NCBI GenBank assembly: GCA_016839365.1 | Contig: JAEOUH010000069.1 | Coordinates: 33,698-97,697 of the forward strand | Direction: 5' to 3' | Origin: Candidatus Hermodarchaeota archaeon | GTDB taxonomy: Archaea > Asgardarchaeota > Hermodarchaeia > Hermodarchaeales > Hermodarchaeaceae | DNA: 64,000 nt | Shown: positions 56,069 through 64,000 of the stretch, piece after piece | How the letters are laid out: each line of letters starts with the position of its first letter | Numbering within the stretch: position 1 is the stretch's first letter | Made by a program: the position numbers and the translations under genes | The notes under the pieces: generated by a model | Told to the model about the DNA's origin: nothing | Databases searched by the model: none | Seen by the model: the letters and a program-made list of their open reading frames with translations, nothing else

Positions 56069-56527
56069 TCAATCATCATGAAAAATTTCAACATCAACAG
56101 GAATCCCTTGGCGCACCGAGGATGTGACAATACAGTAATTCTCAAAAATATCCACACAGCGCTGGTATCGGTTCGGATCATCTTCAGCCATTGTGATATG
56201 GACTTTAACATTTACATGTTGAATACGCCATCTTCCTTCCTCATTCCGGGCAACTGTTGGAGAGACTTCTGCACGGATCGTATCAACCATGAGTTTACTT
56301 CGTTGAAGACAAAACATGAAACTCGCCGTCAAGCAATTGCCAATTGCAGCCGCTAACGCTCGTGTGGCGTTTGGTCCCTTATCCTTTCCCAGAGGGGATG
56401 GTTCATCCATGGTCCACTCATCAAATGAAGGGTTATCGAAGCGAACACGGAACTCATAATTCTCCACACGTTCAACAACCACTGTGTAACTATGTGGGTC
56501 ATCTATCTTGGACATAAAAACCACCAA
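56069..56527 (-). CDS. OsmC-like protein
   Basis: GPNATRALAAAIGNCLTASFMFCLQRSKL…; later CIVTSSVRQGIPVDVEI. Confidence 0.85.
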   Translation of the reverse strand: MVVFMSKIDDPHSYTVVVERVENYEFRVRFDNPSFDEWTMDEPSPLGKDKGPNATRALAAAIGNCLTASFMFCLQRSKLMVDTIRAEVSPTVARNEEGRWRIQHVNVKVHITMAEDDPNRYQRCVDIFENYCIVTSSVRQGIPVDVEIFHDD

Positions 56528-56605
56528 TTGTACTCTCCGAGTACTACGTTAGTTGGGCATATAATCTAGTCGGCGAAAACACTGATTTAGTTTGTAGTTT
56601 TGAAA

Positions 56606-58288
56606 CTATTTTCGATTCACAATTGACTTCTTGCCCATCTTTTCCAACTGCTCTTCTTGGAGCACTCGTCGGAGAACCTTCCCAACCATTGATTTTGGTA
56701 ATTCGTCACGGAATTCGACGAATTGAGGTCGTTTGTAATAGGCGAGTTTATCTTTGGTATACTCGATAACCTCTTCGGCGGTAATTTCTTCGCCTTGTTT
56801 GACTACAACGACGGCCATGACGGTTTCTCCACGCTGTTCGTCTGGAATTCCGAATACAGCGGCTTCAGCGATCTTTGGATGTTCGAAGAGCACTTCTTCC
56901 ACGTCACGGGGCCAGACTTTGAATCCTGCTCGGTCAATCATTTGCTTCGCTCGATCCACGATGTAGAAGTAGCCGTCCTCATCCATTTTAGCGATATCAC
57001 CGGTACGGAGCCAGCCGTCTTCGGTCATCTGCTGTACTGTTTCTTCGGGTTTGTTCCAGTAGCCTTTCATCACCTGAGGGCCCTTAATGACCAATTCACC
57101 TTCCTGTCCAGGTGGGAGGTCTTCACCTGTGTCGAGATCGATGATTTTAGCCAGTGTGCTTGGCATCGGAATACCGACGGAACCTTCACGTTTCTTGTCA
57201 AAGGGCGGGTTCTGTTGAATGGGATTTGCATGAGTCACCGGACTCGCCTCAGTGAGCCCATATCCTTCAACAAGGTTAGCGCCCGCGATGTCTTCAAAGG
57301 CTTTGGCAACAGCCATTGGGAGAGGGGCGGCGCCAGATAAACAAGCGGTCATCGATTTCAGGTCGTATTGGTCAAGGTCGTCTCGTTGGAGTAGGGACGA
57401 GTAAATGGTTGGAACGCCTGGAAAGAAGGCAACGTTGTAGCGTGGGATGTCGCGGAGGATTTGGTCCAGGTCAGGTCGTGGATGGAGGATCAACCGGTCA
57501 GCAAGAGTGATAGTGTTGAGCATACAGACGGTGAGGCCAAAGGAATGGAAAAAGGGAATCACAGCGAGAGTAGTGTCTCCTGCTCCCCGTTCAGCAAAAG
57601 GAATCCAGCTGTTGCATTGGTATGCATTTGCTACAAGATTATAATGGGTCAGTATTGCCCCCTTTGGTACACCAGTGGTGCCACCTGTGTAAAGAAGCAC
57701 TGCAGGTGTGTCTTTCGGTGTGATTTTGAGTTTGGGGGGTTTCGGCTCAGCTGATTCGAGGAGTTCACCCCACATGTGATATCCTTTGATACCTTCAGGT
57801 GGTTTGAAGCTGACCTGCATGCCCGGGAAAGCATCCGCCATTGTCGTGACAATGGTATACTGCACTTTAGTTTCGTCACGGATTTTAGCATAACCATCAT
57901 GCATAATGTCAATGATGATTAAAGCCTTCGCACCCGAATCGTTGAGCTGGAACTTGACTTCAGGAGCCTGGTAGAGGGGATTGATCAGCGTGAGGATTGC
58001 TCCAGCCCTGAGTGCACCAAAGAATGCAGTGATAAATTGGGGCATGTTCCCTAACATCAGGCCGACAACATCACCTTGCTTGATGCCCATTTTATTCAAC
58101 GCAGTTGCTAAACGGTTGACTTCTTCTAGTACTTGTTTGTAAGTTTTTTCTTGTCCAAGAAAAACACCAAGGGTATTATCTGGAAAATCCTTTGCAGAAT
58201 CTTCGAGAAGTTGAAAGAGGGGGATTTCGGGGATTTCAATATTTTCAGGGACTCCGGGTTCGTAAAATTTCAGCCAGGGTTTTTCCAT
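56606..58288 (-). CDS. Long-chain acyl-CoA synthetase (AMP-forming)
   Basis: AVLLYTGGTTGVPKGAILTHYNL, EGYGLTEASPVTHANP, GWLRTGDIAKMDEDGYFYIVDRAKQMIDRAGFKVWPRDVE. Confidence 0.95.
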   Translation of the reverse strand: MEKPWLKFYEPGVPENIEIPEIPLFQLLEDSAKDFPDNTLGVFLGQEKTYKQVLEEVNRLATALNKMGIKQGDVVGLMLGNMPQFITAFFGALRAGAILTLINPLYQAPEVKFQLNDSGAKALIIIDIMHDGYAKIRDETKVQYTIVTTMADAFPGMQVSFKPPEGIKGYHMWGELLESAEPKPPKLKITPKDTPAVLLYTGGTTGVPKGAILTHYNLVANAYQCNSWIPFAERGAGDTTLAVIPFFHSFGLTVCMLNTITLADRLILHPRPDLDQILRDIPRYNVAFFPGVPTIYSSLLQRDDLDQYDLKSMTACLSGAAPLPMAVAKAFEDIAGANLVEGYGLTEASPVTHANPIQQNPPFDKKREGSVGIPMPSTLAKIIDLDTGEDLPPGQEGELVIKGPQVMKGYWNKPEETVQQMTEDGWLRTGDIAKMDEDGYFYIVDRAKQMIDRAGFKVWPRDVEEVLFEHPKIAEAAVFGIPDEQRGETVMAVVVVKQGEEITAEEVIEYTKDKLAYYKRPQFVEFRDELPKSMVGKVLRRVLQEEQLEKMGKKSIVNRK

Positions 58289-58531
58289 GTTTCGTTGTCC
58301 TCCCTGTAGAGATTAGCACAATATGGTGGCTCATAGATGAAAAGGCTTACCATTTCAACTCTTCTTGCGACGATTCAGCCGTTAGAGTTTTTATCCAACA
58401 ACTCAGTATCAGTCATGAACCTAGTTTTTTCGAGGAATTCGTGACTACGTGGATTCAGTATTGTCCTGTCACTGACACTTAAAAGGCACCATGTCGATGA
58501 GTAGCTGGGATTCTGGCGAGGATGCACCTGA

Positions 58532-59707
58532 ATGGATACTGCCGATTTACGACACCAGATTGCAGACTATCTGGACTCTGTTCGGGATTTTAACCAAAGT
58601 GTTATGCTTATTGATTCGGGAGTGTTTTGTCTTCCCGATTATCACGAGCTAATAACTCATCCTGAAGCCCTATTGAAGCTTGAAAATCAGTTCATCGGTG
58701 AACTGGTTCATCTACTCAATGAGTTAAACAGAGCTCTGCATCACGCCCGACAATGGCGGACCCATCTTGAGAATCTGGCTACAAATCTCTACTTCTCTCC
58801 CATTGATAAAAAAGCCCTATTCAAGAAAAAACAAAAAGCCGTCCGGATATTAGCCCAAGACGATATCCGGACCCGCATTCAAGCGTCCTCGGATGGATTA
58901 GCATATCTTCGCTGGATTGCTGCAGATACAGGTTTAGAGCTTGAACAGCTCCTCATTGAAATGCGCAATCTAGGTGTTACCCGTCAAGGCTTTCGAAACC
59001 TTTTCGGCAAGTATCAATCACCAGAATTAAGTCGATGGGAAAAAGCCCTTGATGCCTGGTTAGATGTGGACCTCGATGCTCTAATTACCGCCCTGCAAGG
59101 CTTTCTGGATGAGGCTAGCAATACGGGCTTCAAAAGGGCACTCCATGCCCTGGCCAGCTATATTGATGTCATTGTCAATCTTCTTTCCCAATTCTCCACG
59201 ATCAGTGCCAGTTTCAATTTTCTTTCATTGGAATGGATGTCAAAAATCCAAATCCAGTTCGATTCGCTTACCGAAGCCAGCGTGGCACTACATGAGCTCC
59301 TTTCGCAACGTACTCAAGTAGGAAATCTTTACGTTGATCACGAACTAGCTATCCTCAACGCAATCCTTCCAACTGAAATTGATCCCACCGAATGGTTTGT
59401 GGTGTTTGCAAAAAATCCCGCGAAATCGGCCCACGAACTATTACCACAGGAGATACGTTTTGATGCCCTTCCTTTTGCTCTTCATCAAGCTGAAACGGCC
59501 TTGGTTTCCATGGATGACCAAATCAAAATTGGAGAATATCTCCTGAAATCCGTTGAAGTCCTTCCAGAACTACTGAAATCACCGATAGTGGCAAAATTCC
59601 TCGATGCCGATAAACAACGGCTCGACATTTTTCGGTCCGGACGTTTCAATTTGTTTCGGCGGTTACGTCAAATACGGGAAATGGTAAACTCGATTAATGT
59701 TCTCTGA
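58532..59707 (+). CDS. Hypothetical mainly alpha-helical protein
   Basis: 391 aa ORF; no family recognised. Confidence 0.55.
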   Translation: MDTADLRHQIADYLDSVRDFNQSVMLIDSGVFCLPDYHELITHPEALLKLENQFIGELVHLLNELNRALHHARQWRTHLENLATNLYFSPIDKKALFKKKQKAVRILAQDDIRTRIQASSDGLAYLRWIAADTGLELEQLLIEMRNLGVTRQGFRNLFGKYQSPELSRWEKALDAWLDVDLDALITALQGFLDEASNTGFKRALHALASYIDVIVNLLSQFSTISASFNFLSLEWMSKIQIQFDSLTEASVALHELLSQRTQVGNLYVDHELAILNAILPTEIDPTEWFVVFAKNPAKSAHELLPQEIRFDALPFALHQAETALVSMDDQIKIGEYLLKSVEVLPELLKSPIVAKFLDADKQRLDIFRSGRFNLFRRLRQIREMVNSINVL

Positions 59708-59920
59708 TCCTTGCAAACTGCCAGAATTGCTTGTTACTTTGACAATAATTCTCAAAGAAGTAGTAATTTGTGCTACCTCAGGCATCTAGGTAAATGATTT
59801 TAACTACAGCCTCACTATTGGTGAATGAGGCGACAATACGGGAGGTCCTTGGATCCTTAGTAAAGCCAAGGCTTTCCGTGTTCACTCCTGAAGAAAATGG
59901 CTCCTCAGGAACGGGATATT

Positions 59921-62900
59921 ATGAAACGTTCTTTTACCAAATGGTGTGGAATTCCACTAATTGCTTTACTTACATTTACTTTGATATATCCTCTCTTGTA
60001 TTCTCCTTCGTTATTGCCGTCGAATATGGCGTTGGTTTCAGCGCCTAATGTACAAAGACCAACCTTTGGACCAGTTATTCCCCAGCCAGCTAGCCCTGAA
60101 TATTTGATTATAACACCAAACAGCGGCTGGGTCCAATCCTTTGCGGAATGGAAGACCCTGAAAGGGGTTCCCACTCAGGTGATCAATGTTAGCTGGATTC
60201 AAGCAAATTACCCACTGAGTTCAACAATTCGGGATAAAGCTGAACAAATATGGACTGCGATAAAGAGTGTATATGACGCAACAACTCCTGCTAGCCTTCA
60301 ATGGGTTCTACTCATTGGTGATAATGCGACCATTCCTTCACGGTATGTCTACTTACCTGATACAACAGAATGGACAGGTCAAGATCCTAACCGGAAACCA
60401 ACTGATTTCTACTATTCAGTTATGGGTGATACCGATTGGGATGACGATGGTGATGGCAGATGGGGGGAATGTGCCACCTTTAATGTGGGCGGCCCCTCGT
60501 CTGACGAAATTGGGGATTGGCAATCTGATCTTTATGTTGGTCGCATCCCCTTTAGTGACCAAGGAAATGTAACCAGCATACTCACTAAGGCATTAGATTA
60601 TGCCCGGAATCCAACCGGCTTTTCACCGACGGGCTGGGATTCCTTCCTCCTTGGCGGTGCCATAAGTAATTACGATGAAGAGGTCTGGGCGTGGCTCGAT
60701 CAAGATTACACCGATGAAGCAGAACTAAGCGACTACATCAACGCAAACCATATTCCTGGGTATTACGATGTCTACCGTTTCTATGAAGATCGGTTTAACT
60801 TCTGGAATTACACCTCACCGAATACATTTCAGAACTTAAACGATACTGCGGTTATCCAAGGAATCAATCTCTACTCACCCGCACTCATCAATTTAGCTGC
60901 GCATGGAAGCCCAACAGACATTCAGCGCAAATATGATCCCTGGGGATTCCCCTATGGAAACACCTGGTCTAGTGCAACAGCAGGATGGAATAATCCAGTA
61001 ACCGGAGTTGCCATCGGTGATCCTGACAATGACGGCTTCAATGAGCTAGTCTACACACATGGCATGGGTACAGGGCTTACTGCACAAAATGGTACAATTT
61101 GGCTACGAGATCCTAGTACGATGGTAGACACCCTAATCTGGGATCTATGGACTTTCCCGGTTGACGGTTTTCCAACCCATGCTACCTGCGTTGATATCGG
61201 GGATGTTTGGAATAATGGGACCATTGCAGTTGTAGTGGGCACTTGGTCCGGTTCAACTGTCATTTTCACGAGAATCGTTCCCATTGTGGGACTTCCCTAT
61301 TGGAGGCCAGTTGTAGTGAATGGTCCAGAAATTTCAGATCCAGTACTATGTATCGAGGTTGGAAATGCCGACAATGTCCTTGAACCACACGGTTATGGGG
61401 GAAGTGGCACTCCTTCTGTCAATATTGATATCGTTTGGGGTCATCAAAGTGGCATGACCTTTATCGCATCTTGTGTTGGTGCACCAGGACCAGTAGGGCA
61501 CGTCATACGGGTAGCCTTAGTGTGGAATCACGGTCAAGCAGTGTATTCGATTGACGTAGGCGATCCCGACGACGATACAAAGGGGGAAATCACCTGTGGA
61601 ACAGGGTTTACTAATGCTTCTGGTGATTTTGGAGACGTCTATCGATTATTCTATCTGCCTGCTGTTAATTGGTTCCGTACTACCATCGACTTAGGCCTTG
61701 GCGGGTTTGTGTATGGGTGTGATTCGGGTGATGCCGGTAACGACTTCTATAACAAAGTCGTTGTTGGTGTAAGCGATGGATCCATCTATATGTATGAAGC
61801 CGGTTGCATATCCCTTGGATATGGGGGATATCAAGGTGGTACGGATAGAGGAACGAGAAAAACAATCTCGAGCCCTGGTGGAAATGCAGGCATGGTTCGA
61901 TGTTTAAACATCGGATTCGTCGATGACAATGACCTCCTTACCACTTATCCAACACCTGTGGAACACTATTCGATCATTGCCGGGAATCAATACGGTGGTA
62001 TCTGGAAATACCATGCTAACAACGTTTCAGGCTTTATTGACGCCTACCCCATCGCAGTTCAGAACTTGGTATTTGGGGTGAATGTAACAGATCTTGACGT
62101 TGGCGAACTTAGTTACGTTACGGGAGAAACGACATTCAATCAAGAGGTTGCGGCTGGCAGTGAAGTTGGTATGATGCCACTGTCATTTGTCTATTGGTTT
62201 GAATGGCCTTGGAATCTGTGGGGCAATATGCTCAATACTACTCAAGTTAATGCAACAACCGCGAATATCCCTGCCCTCGTCTATGCTGACTCCTGTCACA
62301 CAGCCGGATATGAATATACCCAAGAATGTTTAGCTGAAGCCTTCATACGAAACATGGCCATTGGCTACATCGGTTCGATGCGCATCTGCTGGTATTATCG
62401 AGGGACCATGACTCAATCCTTCCTGTGGGGGCTAGGTCGGTACATGTCACAGGAATTCTGGGACCTCTTCTTCAGTGGCACAACTGCCTATCGACCAGGA
62501 GCAACACTCTATCAGAATAAAATCGATTATCAAAGTACCTTTGCTTCCATTGCCAGCTCATTCCCCACAACATGGGAAACCTATCACCGCAAGAACCTAC
62601 TCAGCTATGCCCTCTTCGGAGATCCAGAGATTGACGTGTTCACCAATAATCCACGAACCCTCACCATAAGTACTCCAGCCAACGCTAATTATCAAGGAAC
62701 CACAGTCCTTCAAGCCTTGGATGGCACCTTACCTGTAGCAGGGGCAACCATCTGCCTTTGGGACAAAGATGGCACCTACTACGAGGTCCAAACCACTAAT
62801 GCCAGCGGTCATGCTGTGTTTACAGTAACAGCAAGTGTTCCGAATAGTCTGAATGTCACTGCCACAGCGCACAACTATATTCCTCACCAGAGCACTATTG

Positions 62901-63373
62901 GTGTTGCCCATTGGCTCGATATCTCACAACCCACCATCTCCTATGTTGCCAGCACGGCAAGCTTGGATGTGACTAGTGTCACAGCTACGTGTAGCAATCC
63001 ATCCCACGGCAGTCTCAATGACACCGAAGCGACCACCTATACTTACACCATCTACACCAATGGCACCGACGCAGCCACCACAATAGCCGGTACGTTAACC
63101 TGGACTGGAACATCATGGCAGGTACTCGGTATTGATGTCTCAAGTCTTGCATTTGGTTCCTATTATGTTCGGTGTAACTTTGCTGATGCCGATGTGACGA
63201 ATACCATGAGCCCCGCGTCGGATCTCTTCACAATTGCTCCCGTTGGACCCCCACCCTTCGACTGGCTACTCTGGCTCATGCAAAATTGGCTATTCATCCT
63301 CATCATCATTGTAATCCTCATCATAATTCTGCTCCTCGTATTCAGGATGCGGCGACGTGGGAAGATCGAGTAA
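59921..63373 (+). CDS. C25 (gingipain-like) surface peptidase with propeller-like insertion and C-terminal TM anchor
   Basis: N-terminal signal-like segment, LINLAAHGSPT (His), ALVYADSCHTAGYEYTQECLAEAF (Cys), C-terminal LLWLMQNWLFILIIIVILIIILLLVFRMRRRGK; ORF track start 59897. Confidence 0.8.
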   Translation: MKRSFTKWCGIPLIALLTFTLIYPLLYSPSLLPSNMALVSAPNVQRPTFGPVIPQPASPEYLIITPNSGWVQSFAEWKTLKGVPTQVINVSWIQANYPLSSTIRDKAEQIWTAIKSVYDATTPASLQWVLLIGDNATIPSRYVYLPDTTEWTGQDPNRKPTDFYYSVMGDTDWDDDGDGRWGECATFNVGGPSSDEIGDWQSDLYVGRIPFSDQGNVTSILTKALDYARNPTGFSPTGWDSFLLGGAISNYDEEVWAWLDQDYTDEAELSDYINANHIPGYYDVYRFYEDRFNFWNYTSPNTFQNLNDTAVIQGINLYSPALINLAAHGSPTDIQRKYDPWGFPYGNTWSSATAGWNNPVTGVAIGDPDNDGFNELVYTHGMGTGLTAQNGTIWLRDPSTMVDTLIWDLWTFPVDGFPTHATCVDIGDVWNNGTIAVVVGTWSGSTVIFTRIVPIVGLPYWRPVVVNGPEISDPVLCIEVGNADNVLEPHGYGGSGTPSVNIDIVWGHQSGMTFIASCVGAPGPVGHVIRVALVWNHGQAVYSIDVGDPDDDTKGEITCGTGFTNASGDFGDVYRLFYLPAVNWFRTTIDLGLGGFVYGCDSGDAGNDFYNKVVVGVSDGSIYMYEAGCISLGYGGYQGGTDRGTRKTISSPGGNAGMVRCLNIGFVDDNDLLTTYPTPVEHYSIIAGNQYGGIWKYHANNVSGFIDAYPIAVQNLVFGVNVTDLDVGELSYVTGETTFNQEVAAGSEVGMMPLSFVYWFEWPWNLWGNMLNTTQVNATTANIPALVYADSCHTAGYEYTQECLAEAFIRNMAIGYIGSMRICWYYRGTMTQSFLWGLGRYMSQEFWDLFFSGTTAYRPGATLYQNKIDYQSTFASIASSFPTTWETYHRKNLLSYALFGDPEIDVFTNNPRTLTISTPANANYQGTTVLQALDGTLPVAGATICLWDKDGTYYEVQTTNASGHAVFTVTASVPNSLNVTATAHNYIPHQSTIGVAHWLDISQPTISYVASTASLDVTSVTATCSNPSHGSLNDTEATTYTYTIYTNGTDAATTIAGTLTWTGTSWQVLGIDVSSLAFGSYYVRCNFADADVTNTMSPASDLFTIAPVGPPPFDWLLWLMQNWLFILIIIVILIIILLLVFRMRRRGKIE

Positions 63374-63385
63374 ATTCATAATTAT

Positions 63386-63425
63386 CCTCTAGCACTCCTA
63401 GAGTGCTGGAGGACTTTCCTCTTTT
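63386..63425. terminator. Stem-loop between convergent genes
   Basis: CCTC-T-AGCACTC-CTA-GAGTGCT-G-GAGG followed by ACTTTCCTCTTTTTATTC. Confidence 0.55.
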
Positions 63426-64000
63426 TATTCACGAAGCCCAACTTCACGTCGATACCCAGCATATTCTCTAATCGCCTTAAGCGAGATCGTACTGGTGATA
63501 TACTGCGATTTTTCATCGGTGGTCGTTTTCAATGCTTGGGTAGGGGGGCCTTCTTCATTGGAAAATCGGTAGGAGGGATCCGCGATACAAGACCCACCAC
63601 ATGTATAAACGCCAGGGAAATATTCTCGAGACGCTTGGTCTGCACTGACAATTGGAATGGTGTACTCCTTTGATCGGACAGACACCAGCGACTGCCACGC
63701 CCATTGACCATACCTGATGTATTGGTCGTTCAGGACCGTGGTCATTGTCGGTACAGTGAGAAAATCGATTTGAGGTGCAATCTGTGACACCAAGTCATGA
63801 TACCAGAGATCCGAACAGATAAGGACAGCCATTCGAAGTTTTTTTATCCTAAAGATAGGGCGCTCTGTTCCCGGCTCTAATCCGAGCTTTTTCTCAGCCC
63901 GAAAGGGATAGTGCTTATCATAGAACCCGAGGATTTTCCCTTCCTCCGAGAAGACAAAACAACGATTTCGCCACTGGTTCTGCTTCGTCTGATACGGCAT
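63425..64000 (-). CDS. Carbon-nitrogen hydrolase (nitrilase family), N-terminus beyond window
   Basis: GKILGFYDKHYPFRAEKKLGLEPG, MAVLICSDLWYHDLVSQIA (catalytic Lys and Cys contexts). Confidence 0.8.
   Translation of the reverse strand: MPYQTKQNQWRNRCFVFSEEGKILGFYDKHYPFRAEKKLGLEPGTERPIFRIKKLRMAVLICSDLWYHDLVSQIAPQIDFLTVPTMTTVLNDQYIRYGQWAWQSLVSVRSKEYTIPIVSADQASREYFPGVYTCGGSCIADPSYRFSNEEGPPTQALKTTTDEKSQYITSTISLKAIREYAGYRREVGLRE

Noticed and set aside
1-64000. CRISPR array, transposase/IS element, rRNA or clear tRNA genes
   Set aside because: No regularly spaced direct repeats, DDE/tyrosine recombinase motifs, or tRNA-like cloverleaf seen by reading; a tool-based scan (tRNAscan-SE, ISfinder) was not possible

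Overview
This is an archaeal-looking 64 kb chromosomal window. Supporting signs are dense short operons, SPFH, ATP-PEPCK-like and membrane-PPase genes, a surface C25 peptidase, and a bacterial-type uvrBAC cluster. The lineage cannot be fixed from sequence alone; an Asgard or related archaeon is plausible but unproven. The centrepiece is about 4.4-14.7 kb. A ubiquitin-like conjugation cluster (JAB/JAMM peptidase, ThiF/E1-like, transglutaminase-fold protein, RING/treble-clef-like Zn protein, small charged protein, E2-like protein, beta-grasp Ubl) sits head-to-head with a translationally coupled operon. That operon encodes an SMC5/6-type ATPase, a protein in the kleisin position, a double winged-helix KITE/Nse3-like protein, a second Zn protein paralogous to the one in the Ubl cluster, and a small unknown protein. 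Several Ubl-cluster proteins carry repeated V-x-I-L + acidic/Ser motifs that resemble eukaryotic SUMO-interacting motifs. A degenerate Hef/FANCM-like SF2 protein and a catalytic-Tyr-less HDAC-family protein lie close by. Elsewhere there is a two-copy ~80-105 nt candidate structured RNA with a compensatory change, a C25 peptidase with a ~7-repeat propeller-like insertion between its catalytic His and Cys, and a within-gene composition switch in hppA. All assignments come from reading motifs; no database searches were run.
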